Part shown: positions 25,341 to 34,089 of the stretch, in pieces
How the letters are laid out: every line of letters begins with the position of its first letter
How positions within the stretch are numbered: the first letter of the stretch is position 1
Assembly: GCF_036099295.1 (NCBI RefSeq)
Contig: NZ_CP107976.1
Coordinates: forward strand, 1,860,001-1,924,000
DNA length: 64,000 nucleotides
DNA from: Streptomyces sp. NBC_00358
GTDB lineage: Bacteria > Actinomycetota > Actinomycetes > Streptomycetales > Streptomycetaceae
Direction: 5' to 3'
The notes under the pieces: model-generated
The model's input: only the letters and a program-made list of their open reading frames with translations
Databases searched by the model: none
Told to the model about the DNA's origin: nothing
Translations under genes and position numbers: made by a program

Positions 25341-26333
25341 ATGACAGCCACGACAACGCCGTACTCGGAGCTCAAGGCACCGACCACAGCCCGCAGACTG
25401 CTCACGGCGCCGACCACCGGACCCCTGGCCGCCCTCCTCCTGGCCTGCGCCTTCTTCTCCTTCTCGACCGACCAGTTCCTGACCGGCGGGAACTTCTCGC
25501 TGATCGTGCAGCAGGTCATGGTCGTGGGCACCCTCGCTATCGGGCAGACCCTGATCATCCTCACGGCGGGGATCGACCTGTCCTGCGGGGCCGTGATGGC
25601 GTTCGGCAGCATCGTGATCGCCAAGATGGCCGCCGAGGGCTCCCTGCCCCCGCTCCTCGCCGTCGCCCTGGGCCTGGTGGTCTGCGGCGGGTTCGGTCTG
25701 CTCAACGGGTTGCTGGTGCAGAAGATCCCGCTGCCGCCGTTCATCGTCACCCTTGGCATGCTCAACGTGGCGTTCGCGCTGACCCACATCTACTCCGAGG
25801 AGCAGACGGTCACCAACCTGCCCGGCCCGCTGACGGCCCTCGGGGAGACCTTCCCGCTGGGCCACACGGACATCACCTACGGCTCCCTGGTCACCATCGC
25901 CCTGTTCCTCCTCCTCGCCTACACGCTGAGCAGCACCGGCTGGGGACGGCACGTCTACGCCCTGGGCAACAGCGCCGAGGCCGCCCGGCTCAACGGCATC
26001 CGTACCTCTCGCCTGACCATCGGCATCTACACCGTGGCCGGTCTGCTGTACGGCATCGCCGCCCTGCTGCTCATCTCCCGCACCGGAGTCGGCGACCCGC
26101 AGGCCGGGCAGACCGACAACCTCGACAGCATCACCGCTGTGGTCCTCGGCGGCACCAGCCTCTTCGGCGGACGCGGCTCGGTCCTGGGCACCTTCATCGG
26201 CGTCCTCATCGTCGGCGTGTTCCGCAACGGCCTCCAGCTGATGGGCGTCGCCTCCATCTACCAGACCCTGATCACCGGAGTCCTGGTGATCCTCGCGGTG
26301 ACCGTCGACCAGCTCTCCCGGAAGAAGGCCTGA
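25341..26333 (+). CDS. CUT2 sugar ABC transporter permease (FrcC-like)
   Basis: A 330-residue integral membrane protein with about nine hydrophobic segments, for example GPLAALLLACAFFSFSTDQF, GQTLIILTAGIDLSCGAVMA and SLVTIALFLLLAYTLSSTG. The signatures ILTAGIDLSCGAVMAFGSI and YALGNSAEAARLNGI are typical of RbsC/FrcC permeases. The ATG at 25341 was chosen from family length; it lies 210 bases after the binding-protein gene. Its stop overlaps the ATG of the ATPase gene (TGATG), so the two are translationally coupled. Confidence 0.9.
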   Translation: MTATTTPYSELKAPTTARRLLTAPTTGPLAALLLACAFFSFSTDQFLTGGNFSLIVQQVMVVGTLAIGQTLIILTAGIDLSCGAVMAFGSIVIAKMAAEGSLPPLLAVALGLVVCGGFGLLNGLLVQKIPLPPFIVTLGMLNVAFALTHIYSEEQTVTNLPGPLTALGETFPLGHTDITYGSLVTIALFLLLAYTLSSTGWGRHVYALGNSAEAARLNGIRTSRLTIGIYTVAGLLYGIAALLLISRTGVGDPQAGQTDNLDSITAVVLGGTSLFGGRGSVLGTFIGVLIVGVFRNGLQLMGVASIYQTLITGVLVILAVTVDQLSRKKA

Positions 26334-27169
26334 TGACCGTCTCCTCCTCCCCCACGCCCGTACTGCAGGCCCGTGGTCTGGTCAAGCGGTACGGCCAGGT
26401 CACCGCCATCGACGGCGCCGACTTCGACCTGCTCCCCGGTGAGGTCCTCGCCGTCATCGGCGACAACGGCGCCGGCAAGACCAGCCTGATCAAGGCCCTC
26501 ACCGGCGCGGTGACCCCCGATGCGGGCGAGATACGACTCAACGGCGAGCCCATCACCTTCTCCGGCCCGCAGAGCGCACGCGCCCACGGCATCGAGACGG
26601 TCTATCAGGACCTCGCCGTGGCCGCCTCCATGGACATCGCCTCGAACATGTTCCTCGGGCGCGAGCTGCGCCGCCCCGGCGTCCTCGGCAGTGTCTTCCG
26701 CATGCTGGACAAGAAGCGCATGCGCCAGGAGGCCGCCGAGCACATGGCCGATCTGAAGATCGGCCTGCGCTCGCTGACGCAGTCGGTGGAGACGCTCTCC
26801 GGCGGACAGCGGCAGGCCGTCGCGGTCGCCCGTTCCGTCGCCTGGGCCCGCTCCGTCGTCGTCATGGACGAACCCACCGCAGCCCTCGGCGTCAAGGAGT
26901 CCGGCCAGGTCCTCGACCTCATCCGCCGGGTCCGCGACAAGGGCATGCCGGTCGTCCTGATCAGTCACAACATGCCCCACGTCTTCGAGATCGCCGACCG
27001 GATCCACGTCCACCGCCTCGGCCGGCGCGCTGCCGTGATCAAGCCCTCCGACTACTCCATGGCCGAGGTCGTCGCCATCATGACCGGCGCCCTCACAGTC
27101 GACGAAACCGGAGATACTGTCGTAGCGGATTCGGAGGCCGCGAAGGCCGCCGGAGTCCGGGCCACCTGA
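26333..27169 (+). CDS. CUT2 sugar ABC transporter ATPase (FrcA-like)
   Basis: A 278-residue ATPase with a single nucleotide-binding domain, unlike the double RbsA. Walker A is GDNGAGKTS, the Q-loop is YQDL, the signature is LSGGQRQAVAVAR, Walker B is VVVMDEPTAAL and the switch histidine is in LISHNM. The single-domain form is characteristic of FrcA, supporting a fructose transporter. It starts inside the permease stop codon. A hairpin follows before the LacI gene. Confidence 0.92.
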   Translation: MTVSSSPTPVLQARGLVKRYGQVTAIDGADFDLLPGEVLAVIGDNGAGKTSLIKALTGAVTPDAGEIRLNGEPITFSGPQSARAHGIETVYQDLAVAASMDIASNMFLGRELRRPGVLGSVFRMLDKKRMRQEAAEHMADLKIGLRSLTQSVETLSGGQRQAVAVARSVAWARSVVVMDEPTAALGVKESGQVLDLIRRVRDKGMPVVLISHNMPHVFEIADRIHVHRLGRRAAVIKPSDYSMAEVVAIMTGALTVDETGDTVVADSEAAKAAGVRAT

Positions 27170-27181
27170 CAGCACTACCCA

Positions 27182-27224
27182 GCTCTCGCATCTTCCGGCC
27201 GAGGCCGCGGCCGGAAGCGAGAGC
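27182..27224. terminator. Hairpin between the importer and LacI genes
   Basis: A compound inverted repeat: GCTCTCG/CGAGAGC outer arms and CTTCCGGCC/GGCCGGAAG inner arms separated by a three-base bulge. It lies 13 bases after the ATPase stop. Confidence 0.75.
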
Positions 27225-27245
27225 CCTCAGGAGACGGTTTCCTCC

Positions 27246-28277
27246 ATGGCAGCGAACCGCCGCCCCACCCTGGCCGACGTCGCCCGAGAAGTCGGCGTCA
27301 GCGCCAAGACGGTCTCCCGAGTCCTCAACGAGGACGGACCCGCCTCCGCGCAGACCAGGGAACAGGTACTCGCCGCAGTGGCCAAGCTCGGCTTCCAGCC
27401 GAACCTCATGGCCCGCAACATCCGCATCGGCGGCCCGGACACCACCATCGGCCTGGTCATTCCCGACCTCGCCAACCCCTTCTTCGGAGCCGTGGCCCGC
27501 GCCATCGAGGACACCGTCCGCGAACGCGGACTGACCCTCCTCATGGGCTCCTCCGCGGACGACCCCGAGCGCGAACGCGCCCTGACGGACAAGTTCCTCG
27601 CCCGCCGCGTCAGCATCCTGATCGTCGTACCGTCCGTCGGCGCCGACCACTCCCACCTCAAGTCCCACCGTACGGCGGGGCTGCCCGTGATCTTCCTGGA
27701 CCGACCCGGAGTCGGCCTCGCCACCGACAGCATCGTCAGCTCCAACCGGGCCGGCGCCCACGACGGCGTCGCCCACCTCATCGCCCACGGACACCGGCGC
27801 ATCGGCTTCGTCGCCGACCTGCCCGTGAAGCTGTACACCCGCCGTGAACGTCTGGCCGGCTACCGCTCGGCACTCCAGGAAGCCGACATCCCCGACGACC
27901 GCTCGCTCCTCGCCAACGCCCACAACCAGCAAGGAGCCGAGGCCGCGACCGCCCAACTCCTCGGCCTGGCCGATCCCCCCACAGCGCTGTTCGCCGGCAA
28001 CAACATCATGGCGCTGGGCATCGTCGCCGAACTGGCCCGCAGCAAGCGCAAGGACGTCGCCGTAGTCGCCTTCGACGACGTCTCGCTCGCCGAGGCACTC
28101 GAGCCGGCCCTGACCGTCGTCGCCCAGGACGCGGAAGAACTCGGCAGGGCAGCCGCGACCACCGCGCTGACCCGACTCGACGGCGACCGCACACGCGCCC
28201 GCACCATCACCGTCCCCACCCACCTGGTCGTCCGAGGCTCGGGCGAACTCCCTGTCGCTGCGTTGCAGGAACCGTGA
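27246..28277 (+). CDS. LacI-family transcriptional regulator
   Basis: A 343-residue full-length LacI protein. The helix-turn-helix and hinge are LADVAREVGVSAKTVSRVLN and GFQPNLMARNIR; the effector domain starts at TTIGLVIPDLANPFFGAVAR and has NNIMALGIVAELA and VAVVAFDDVSLAEAL near the end. It lies 76 bases after the importer operon on the same strand and is the best candidate repressor for the TGTCA-N4-TGACA operators at 22781 and 24023, with fructose or a phosphorylated derivative as likely inducer. The original repressor might instead be the truncated copy at 21108. Confidence 0.9.
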   Translation: MAANRRPTLADVAREVGVSAKTVSRVLNEDGPASAQTREQVLAAVAKLGFQPNLMARNIRIGGPDTTIGLVIPDLANPFFGAVARAIEDTVRERGLTLLMGSSADDPERERALTDKFLARRVSILIVVPSVGADHSHLKSHRTAGLPVIFLDRPGVGLATDSIVSSNRAGAHDGVAHLIAHGHRRIGFVADLPVKLYTRRERLAGYRSALQEADIPDDRSLLANAHNQQGAEAATAQLLGLADPPTALFAGNNIMALGIVAELARSKRKDVAVVAFDDVSLAEALEPALTVVAQDAEELGRAAATTALTRLDGDRTRARTITVPTHLVVRGSGELPVAALQEP

Positions 28278-29128
28278 CCTGGAGTTGGCGCCGAACTGCA
28301 CGGCCAGGCAGGCTGTCGAGATCGGCCGGCCGGCATTGCCGCTCTTCGGTATGGCGGTGAACCCGCAGGTGGCACTCCCCTGACCGCGGCGGAAGAGCAC
28401 CGCCGCGCCACAGGCCGCGGCACGGCCGTCCTCGGTGCTCTCCACGCGAGCGAAGGTGATCCTCCCTTCGCTGTTCCTGTCCGCGGGCCAGGCACGTTCT
28501 CTCCGCGCAAGCAGAACGGTGGCAGCACGATGATCTCGTTGCCATACACCTCTACCGACGGTGGGAGCCTCAACCGACCTGCCCGGCCTCCACTCCCTGT
28601 GCCCCTCGTAGAGGGCATACCTCCATCGGAACAGACGCCGCCGTGAGAAGGTTCCTGGGCCGTTTTCAGTACGGGCCGTTTCTCCCGCACCGCAGTCTGG
28701 TGGCAGCCCAGTGATCCAAGTGTCACGCAGCACCCTGATCGCCTGCTGCCGCTCCGCCACCCACCCCAGCAGCGTCGGGCAGGCGCCGCGGCAGCCCCTT
28801 CCGATTCCCTGCGTCCTGCCAACGCCCCCAATTCGGCGCCCAGCCACTCACTGAGGCCACATGCGGCGGCTTCCCCCGCTACGAGCCAAGACCGCTCTGA
28901 TTCCAGTATCGGCTCCTCCACCAGGCGAAGACCCGCATGCGGCCCCAGCACAGGCATGGCCCTGGTCCCGGCGAGCAGAAGCGGCCATGAAGGCACCGGG
29001 CAGGCCGGCGGATCCGCAGCATAGTCCTTGTGTCAACTGGGCAGCCTCACCTCGTTCGTTGTATGCGATGCTCCTGAGCAGGCACAGCTCCAAGCCTCGC
29101 ATCACCGACCCCGTTCAGTGACCGGCGG
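28278..29128. other. Gene-free stretch
   Basis: About 850 bases with long but poorly structured minus-strand open frames that continue into antisense of the LacI gene. A phrase SVEVYGNEIIV around 28540 faintly recalls the C-terminus of GH32 enzymes, but this is not enough for a call. I see no terminator or RNA gene. Confidence 0.35.
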
Positions 29129-29747
29129 CTATCCGCTCCCCCAGATGGAAGCTTCCGTCCGGATGCTCGTATCGCTGCCGTGCCCGGTGTAGACCTGCGT
29201 GCCGGGCGGCAGGGTGAGGAGTCGGTCGCGGATCGAGCGGATGATGGTGGGAAAGTCCGAGTACGAGCGCCCAGTTGCTCCGGGGCCGCCCGCGAACAGA
29301 GTGTCGCCGGTGAATACGGTGCCGAGCGTCGATGCGTACAGGCAGATCGATCCCGGTGTGTGGCCGGGGGTGTGTATCACCCGCAATTCCGTTCCCGCGA
29401 CGTCGATGCGCTGGTCATGGGACAGGTAGCCGTCAGGGCTGTGCTCGGGATGGGTGTGCTTCCACCGCAGTCGGTCGTCCAGGTGCAGGAGGACGGGAGC
29501 TCCGGTGGCTTCGGCGAGCGCCGGGGCTGCGTTGATGTGGTCGTTGTGGGCGTGGGTGCACACGATGGCGGTCAGGCGCCGGTCGCCTATGGCTGCCGCG
29601 ATGGCATCGGCGTCGTGGGCAGCGTCGATCACGATCGCCTCGTGGTCGTCACCGACGATCCAGACGTTGTTCTCGACGTCCCAGAGGCCGCCGTCCAGGC
29701 TTGAAGGTGCCTGAGGTTGTGAGGCGTTCGACGCGGACCCCGGTCAT
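29129..29747 (-). pseudogene. MBL-fold hydrolase, frameshifted near the start
   Basis: A glyoxalase-II-like metallo-beta-lactamase protein of about 205 residues. The metal motif is THAHNDH, with HTPGHTPGS, FTGDTLF and YTGHGSDT supplying the other ligands. The N-terminus (MTGVRVERLTTSGTF from the ATG at 29747) and the rest (SLDGGLWDVENNVWIVGDD on) are in different frames; one extra base near 29701 explains it. The ATG overlaps the stop of the dehydrogenase gene. This pairing is standard for the mycothiol-dependent formaldehyde pathway, where the hydrolase is thought to act on S-formylmycothiol. Confidence 0.8.
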
Positions 29748-30831
29748 CAGAAGATCACCACCGAGCGGAGGACATCGCCCTTGTGCATGCGGGCGAAGGC
29801 GTCTTCGACCTCGTCCAAGGTGATCGTCTCGGTGACGAAGGAGTCGAGGTCCAGGCGGCCTTGGAGGTAGAGGTCGATGAGCATGGGGAAGTCGCGGGAC
29901 GGGAGGCAGTCGCCGTACCAGGAGGACTTGAGCGTGCCGCCTCGTCCGAAGACGTCCAGTAGCGGCAGGTCGAGTTGCATGTCGGGGGTGGGGACGCCTA
30001 CGAGGACGACGGTGCCGGCCAGGTCACGGGCGTAGAACGCCTGTCGGTAGGTCTCCGGCCGCCCGACGGCTTCGATGACGATGTCGGCGCCGAATCCGCT
30101 GGTCAGCTCGCGGATCACCTCGACCGGGTCGGTGTCGCGCGCGTTCACGGTGTCCGTGGCGCCCATCGTCCGGGCTGTCTCGAGCTTGAGGTCGTCGATG
30201 TCCACGGCGATGATCTTCGCGGCGCCGGCCAGCCGGGCACCGACGACGGCTGCGTTGCCGACGCCTCCGCAGCCGATGACAGCGACGGTGTCGCCTCGGC
30301 CTACTCCTCCTGTGTTGATCGCCGCACCGATGCCTGCCATGACCCCGCAGCCGAGCAGGCCGGCGGCGGCTGGTGAGGCGGCCGGATCGACCTTCGTGCA
30401 CTGGCCGGCGGCGACGAGGGTCTTTTCGGCGAAGGCGCCGATGCCGAGGGCGGGTGACAGTTCGGTGCCGTCGGTGAGGGTCATCTTCTGGCGCGCGTTG
30501 TGCGTATCGAAGCAGTGCTGCGGGCGTCCACGTCGGCATGCGCGACAACGGCCGCAGACCGCCCGCCAGTTCAGGACGACGAAGTCGCCCGGCACCACGT
30601 CGGTGACTCCGGTGCCGACCGACTCCACGATGCCCGCCGCCTCGTGTCCGAGAAGGAACGGGAGTCGTCGTTGATGCCGCCTTCTCGGTAGTGCAGGTCG
30701 GTGTGGCAGACGCCGCAGGCCTGCACTCTTACCACCGCCTCGCCCGGCCCTGGATCGGGCACGACGATCGTCTCGACGCGCACCGGCTCGCCTTTGGCGC
30801 GGGCGACGACGCCGCGTACGTGCTGAGGCAT
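29747..30831 (-). pseudogene. S-(hydroxymethyl)mycothiol dehydrogenase, frameshifted
   Basis: A zinc-dependent alcohol dehydrogenase of the MscR/AdhE2 type. [20 protein letters not shown] and [17 protein letters not shown] start the protein. The remainder, from [20 protein letters not shown] through the structural zinc cysteines ([15 protein letters not shown]) to [20 protein letters not shown] and the end, is in another frame. One base is missing near 30662 between GINDD and PFLLGHE. The family oxidises the mycothiol adduct of formaldehyde with NAD. It lies 60 bases downstream of the P450 gene, which should produce formaldehyde. If the shift is an assembly error, the gene is intact at about 361 residues. 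Confidence 0.85.
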
Positions 30832-30891
30832 GGATGGATCCTCTCGACTGTCTGTATGGAAAGTGAGGCTCGGGTTTCCGACGGACGGTGG

Positions 30892-32109
30892 TCAGCTCGC
30901 GGGACGCACGCGTACGGGGAGCGCTGCGAAGGAGCGCAGGGTGTTGTTGAGATGCCGGCGCGGTTCGCCTGCGAGCTCGATGCGTTCCACCCGTCGGGCC
31001 AGGGCGGTGAGGAGTACCTCGGCTTCCAGGCGGGCCACGTGCTGGCCTACGCATTGGTGGATGCCCATGCCGAAGCCGACGTGTCCGGATGGATCGCGGG
31101 TGAGGTCGAAGCGGTCCGGGTCGTTCCAGCGGGCCGGGTCGCGGTTCGCCGCGCCGAGGAACATGAGGATCTTGGATCCCTCGGGGATGAGGGATCCCGC
31201 GATCGCGACGTCGGTCGTGGCGGTGCGGAAGAAGGTCTGGACGGGTGACTGCCAGCGCACCGCCTCATCGAATGCCACGCGGGCCAGTTCAGGGCGTTCG
31301 CGGAGCCGCTGCCATTCGCCGGGGTGGCCGGCGAGGGCGTAGAGGGTGGCGGCCAGGCCATGCACTGTCGTGTCGACGCCGGCGGTGAGAAGGGAGCGTA
31401 CGACCAGCGGTGCCTGCTCGTGGGTGAGGTCGCCGCGGTCGGCAGCGGCCCAGATGCGGGCGCCGAATCCGTCATCGGTGAGGGCTTGGCGGGCGCACTG
31501 GGCGTTCACCCAGGCGGACAGGTCGGCGGCCCTGGCAGCGTCTGCCTGCACGAGGGCGTTGACGGGGCCGAAGGCATTGAAAGCCATGTTGCCGTAGGGC
31601 AGGAGGTTGTCGCGGCCCTCGGGTCCCAGTCCCACGGCGTCCGGGAAGACGCGCAGCGGGAATGCTTTGGCCAGGGCTTCGAACGCGTCGAAGCCAGTTC
31701 CCTGGGTGGCCAGGACGGTGTCGACCAGGTCGTCGGCTATCGGCTGCCATGCCGCACGCAGTCGGCGCAGTGCTGGTGGGGCGAGTATCTCGCGCAGGAC
31801 GCGGCGCGGTGCGTCGTGGTGCGGCGGGTCGGCCTCCAGCAGCAGGCTCGGAGGCCGCCAGGGCTTCGAATGGCGGAAGTTGGCCAGTCCCACGCCGGCG
31901 GCGGACTGGAACGTCTGCCAGTCGACGAGGGCCGCGTGCACGTCGCGGTATCGGGCGAGCGCGTAGACGTCGTAGCGGGACAGCCGCACGACAGGACCTG
32001 CTTCCCGAAGGGCGTGGTGCAGGGGTTCGGGCGTCGTGAGGTGTTCGGTGGCGAACGGGTCGGCGTCGCTCGTGGGCGGTTCGACGGCAACGGCGGGTGC
32101 TTCGGACAT
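30892..32109 (-). CDS. Cytochrome P450, CYP199-like aryl O-demethylase candidate
   Basis: A 405-residue soluble P450. The I-helix is AGVDTTVHG (about 242-250), ExxR is EAVRW, and the heme-binding loop is [19 protein letters not shown] with the cysteine near 354. The C-terminal third ([36 protein letters not shown], then [15 protein letters not shown]) closely resembles CYP199A enzymes that demethylate para-methoxybenzoates. An electron-transfer partner is encoded 44 bases upstream and formaldehyde-detoxifying genes follow, which fits O-demethylation. ATG at 32109. The substrate is inferred, not shown. Confidence 0.88.
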   Translation of the reverse strand: MSEAPAVAVEPPTSDADPFATEHLTTPEPLHHALREAGPVVRLSRYDVYALARYRDVHAALVDWQTFQSAAGVGLANFRHSKPWRPPSLLLEADPPHHDAPRRVLREILAPPALRRLRAAWQPIADDLVDTVLATQGTGFDAFEALAKAFPLRVFPDAVGLGPEGRDNLLPYGNMAFNAFGPVNALVQADAARAADLSAWVNAQCARQALTDDGFGARIWAAADRGDLTHEQAPLVVRSLLTAGVDTTVHGLAATLYALAGHPGEWQRLRERPELARVAFDEAVRWQSPVQTFFRTATTDVAIAGSLIPEGSKILMFLGAANRDPARWNDPDRFDLTRDPSGHVGFGMGIHQCVGQHVARLEAEVLLTALARRVERIELAGEPRRHLNNTLRSFAALPVRVRPAS

Positions 32110-32153
32110 GGCGGCTCCAGCGAAGTGCGGCTCGGGAAGGGGCAGGTCGTGGC

Positions 32154-33143
32154 TCAGAGATCCAGGACCAGGCGGGCCGAACGGGAACGTGAAACGCAGG
32201 GCAGCATGCAGTCGTTGGCGGCGCGTTCGTGTTCGGCCAGCACCGAGTCCCGGTGGTCCGGGGTACCTTCCACGACCGGGGTGAGGCAGGTGCCGCAGGT
32301 GCCGTGCTCACAGGAGGACAGCACGTCGACACCTGCCTGCCGAACGGCTTGAAGGACGGTGACGTCGGGGGTGACGGTCACCGTGCGCCCGCTGCGGCGT
32401 AGTTCGACCTCGAAGGGTCCGCGGTGCACCGGCTCTGTCAGGGCCTTGGCTGTGAATCGCTCGGTCCGCAGGCTGTACGTGGGCCAATGGGAACACGCTG
32501 TCTCAACGGCAGTGAGCAAGGGCCCAGGTCCGCAGCAGTACACCTTGGTTCCCTCATTCGGTTCGCTCAGCCAGGCCTCCAGGTCGAGGAGTCCGACCTC
32601 GTCCTGGGGGCTGATGCGGACGCGGTCGCCCCAGGAGGATGTGAGTTCCTCGAGGAAGGCCATGGAGACCCGGCTGCGGCCTCCGTACAGCAGTTGCCAG
32701 TCGGCTCCGGTCACGTCGGCTTGGTGGATCATCGGCAGTAGAGGAGTGATGCCGATGCCGCCCGCGATGAACAGGTAGCGCTCGGCGGGCGCCAGGGGAA
32801 AGTGGTTGCGCGGCCCTCCGACTTCTACGAGGTTCCCGGGCATGAGCTGATCGTGGATGTAGGCGGAGCCGCCCCTGCCGGGGGCTTCGCGGAGGACCGC
32901 GATGCGGTAGGTGTACGGGTCCCATCGGTCGCCGCACAGGGAGTACTGGCGAGTCACTCCGCTCGGCAGGATGAGGTCGATGTGCGAGCCGGGCGTCCAG
33001 TCCGGTAGCCGTGTGCCCTCGGGATGCGCGAGGGTGAGTGACACGACGCCGTCGGCGACAGGTTCCTTGTCCTGCACCTGCAACGTCACGGTGGAGAGGT
33101 TCTGCTGCAGCGGAGCGGTGGGCAGCAGGTTGTGTACGACCAC
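32154..33143 (-). CDS. VanB/PDR-type oxidoreductase (FMN, NAD, 2Fe-2S)
   Basis: A 329-residue single-component reductase. An N-terminal flavin domain (WTPGSHIDLILPSG, then RQYSLCGD), an NAD domain (YLFIAGGIGITPLLPMI, then YCCGPGPLLTAVE) and a C-terminal plant-type ferredoxin with CEHGTCGTC and a distal cysteine (DCMLPC) are in the order of phthalate dioxygenase reductase and VanB. It passes electrons from NADH to an oxygenase, here most likely the adjacent P450. GTG at 33143 follows GGGAGG. Using a VanB-type reductase with a P450 resembles the GcoAB guaiacol demethylase logic, although GcoB has a different domain order. Confidence 0.9.
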   Translation of the reverse strand: MVVHNLLPTAPLQQNLSTVTLQVQDKEPVADGVVSLTLAHPEGTRLPDWTPGSHIDLILPSGVTRQYSLCGDRWDPYTYRIAVLREAPGRGGSAYIHDQLMPGNLVEVGGPRNHFPLAPAERYLFIAGGIGITPLLPMIHQADVTGADWQLLYGGRSRVSMAFLEELTSSWGDRVRISPQDEVGLLDLEAWLSEPNEGTKVYCCGPGPLLTAVETACSHWPTYSLRTERFTAKALTEPVHRGPFEVELRRSGRTVTVTPDVTVLQAVRQAGVDVLSSCEHGTCGTCLTPVVEGTPDHRDSVLAEHERAANDCMLPCVSRSRSARLVLDL

Positions 33144-33273
33144 GTTGTCGCCTCCCGTCTGTGGAATGCAGGAAGCATGCGCGGGGGCACCGTCGGACCG
33201 CGACGGCATTCTCGTTCAGTGAGAGACCAACTTCGCGGAGATGTCATGCAGCCGTCGCATCGCTGTCATATGC

Positions 33274-34038
33274 CTATGGGGCGTCTTGTGTCCCGCGTCC
33301 GGCCAGCGCGCGGGAGATGCCTCGGGCTGCGGTCCGTACGACGGGGACAACGGCCTGGGCACCGGCCTCATTGGGCACGATGACCGACAGCGCCGCGATC
33401 ACCGCGCCGTCCGCACCGCGGACGGGCGCGGCGACGCCCAGGGCCTCCGCGTGGACGTAGCCGGGGCAGTACGCGTAACCCTGCTGCCGGATCTCGGCAA
33501 GAACCGCGCGCAGCTGTGCCGGTGTGGCTGGTGTGACCGGTGTGTACGCGATCAACGGGCTGTCCAGGATCCTTTGTTTGAGGTCACTGGGGCCGTGGGC
33601 GAGGAGCACCAGACCGCTGGAGGAGGCGTACAGAGGAAGCCGCCCGGCGATCCGGGTGTAGTTGATCACGGCCTGTGGTGCCGAGAGCCGTTCGAGGAAG
33701 AGCACGTCGTCGCCGTCGAGGACGCCGATCTGCACGTGGTGGCCCACGACGTCGTGGACGCCTTCCATGAACGGCATTGCGTGATCACGCAGGGAGAGAG
33801 TGGGGGAAGCACGCGTTACCAGCTCCCACAGCCGCACGCCGATGCGTACTTTGCGGTCGGAGTCCCGGCTCAGGAAACCGTGCGCCACAAGCTCGGCCAC
33901 GAGGCGGGAGACCGTGGCCACGTGCAGGCCGGTTCGACGGGCGATCTCGGAGACCGTCAGCGCCGGCTCGTCCTGGCTGAACGCTTCGAGAATGCGGGCT
34001 GCCCTGGACAGCACCGACTCCTGATGGGGTGTGTGCAT
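33274..34038 (-). CDS. IclR-family transcriptional regulator
   Basis: A 254-residue IclR protein. The N-terminal winged helix is LTVSEIARRTGLHVATVSRL, with DRKVRIGVRLWEL linking to the effector domain, whose core is LPLYASSSGLVLLA, then EIRQQGYAYCPGYVHAEALG and VAAPVRGADGAVIAALSVIV. IclR proteins often control aromatic catabolism and bind aromatic acids. It lies 130 bases upstream of the reductase on the same strand, so it is probably the regulator of the demethylation operon. Confidence 0.9.
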   Translation of the reverse strand: MHTPHQESVLSRAARILEAFSQDEPALTVSEIARRTGLHVATVSRLVAELVAHGFLSRDSDRKVRIGVRLWELVTRASPTLSLRDHAMPFMEGVHDVVGHHVQIGVLDGDDVLFLERLSAPQAVINYTRIAGRLPLYASSSGLVLLAHGPSDLKQRILDSPLIAYTPVTPATPAQLRAVLAEIRQQGYAYCPGYVHAEALGVAAPVRGADGAVIAALSVIVPNEAGAQAVVPVVRTAARGISRALAGRGTQDAP

Positions 34039-34089
34039 GGCGAACCGTTCTGCTGGTCTCCCAGCCGGGGGCGGTGTCCGTCTCTGCGT

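Noticed and set aside
28480..28560. Minus-strand phrase SVEVYGNEIIV resembling a GH32 C-terminus
   Set aside because: Only about ten residues fit and the surrounding frame is not GH32-like.
27093..28847. 584-codon minus-strand open frame
   Set aside because: It runs antisense to the intact LacI gene and ATPase end and has no domain; caused by high GC.
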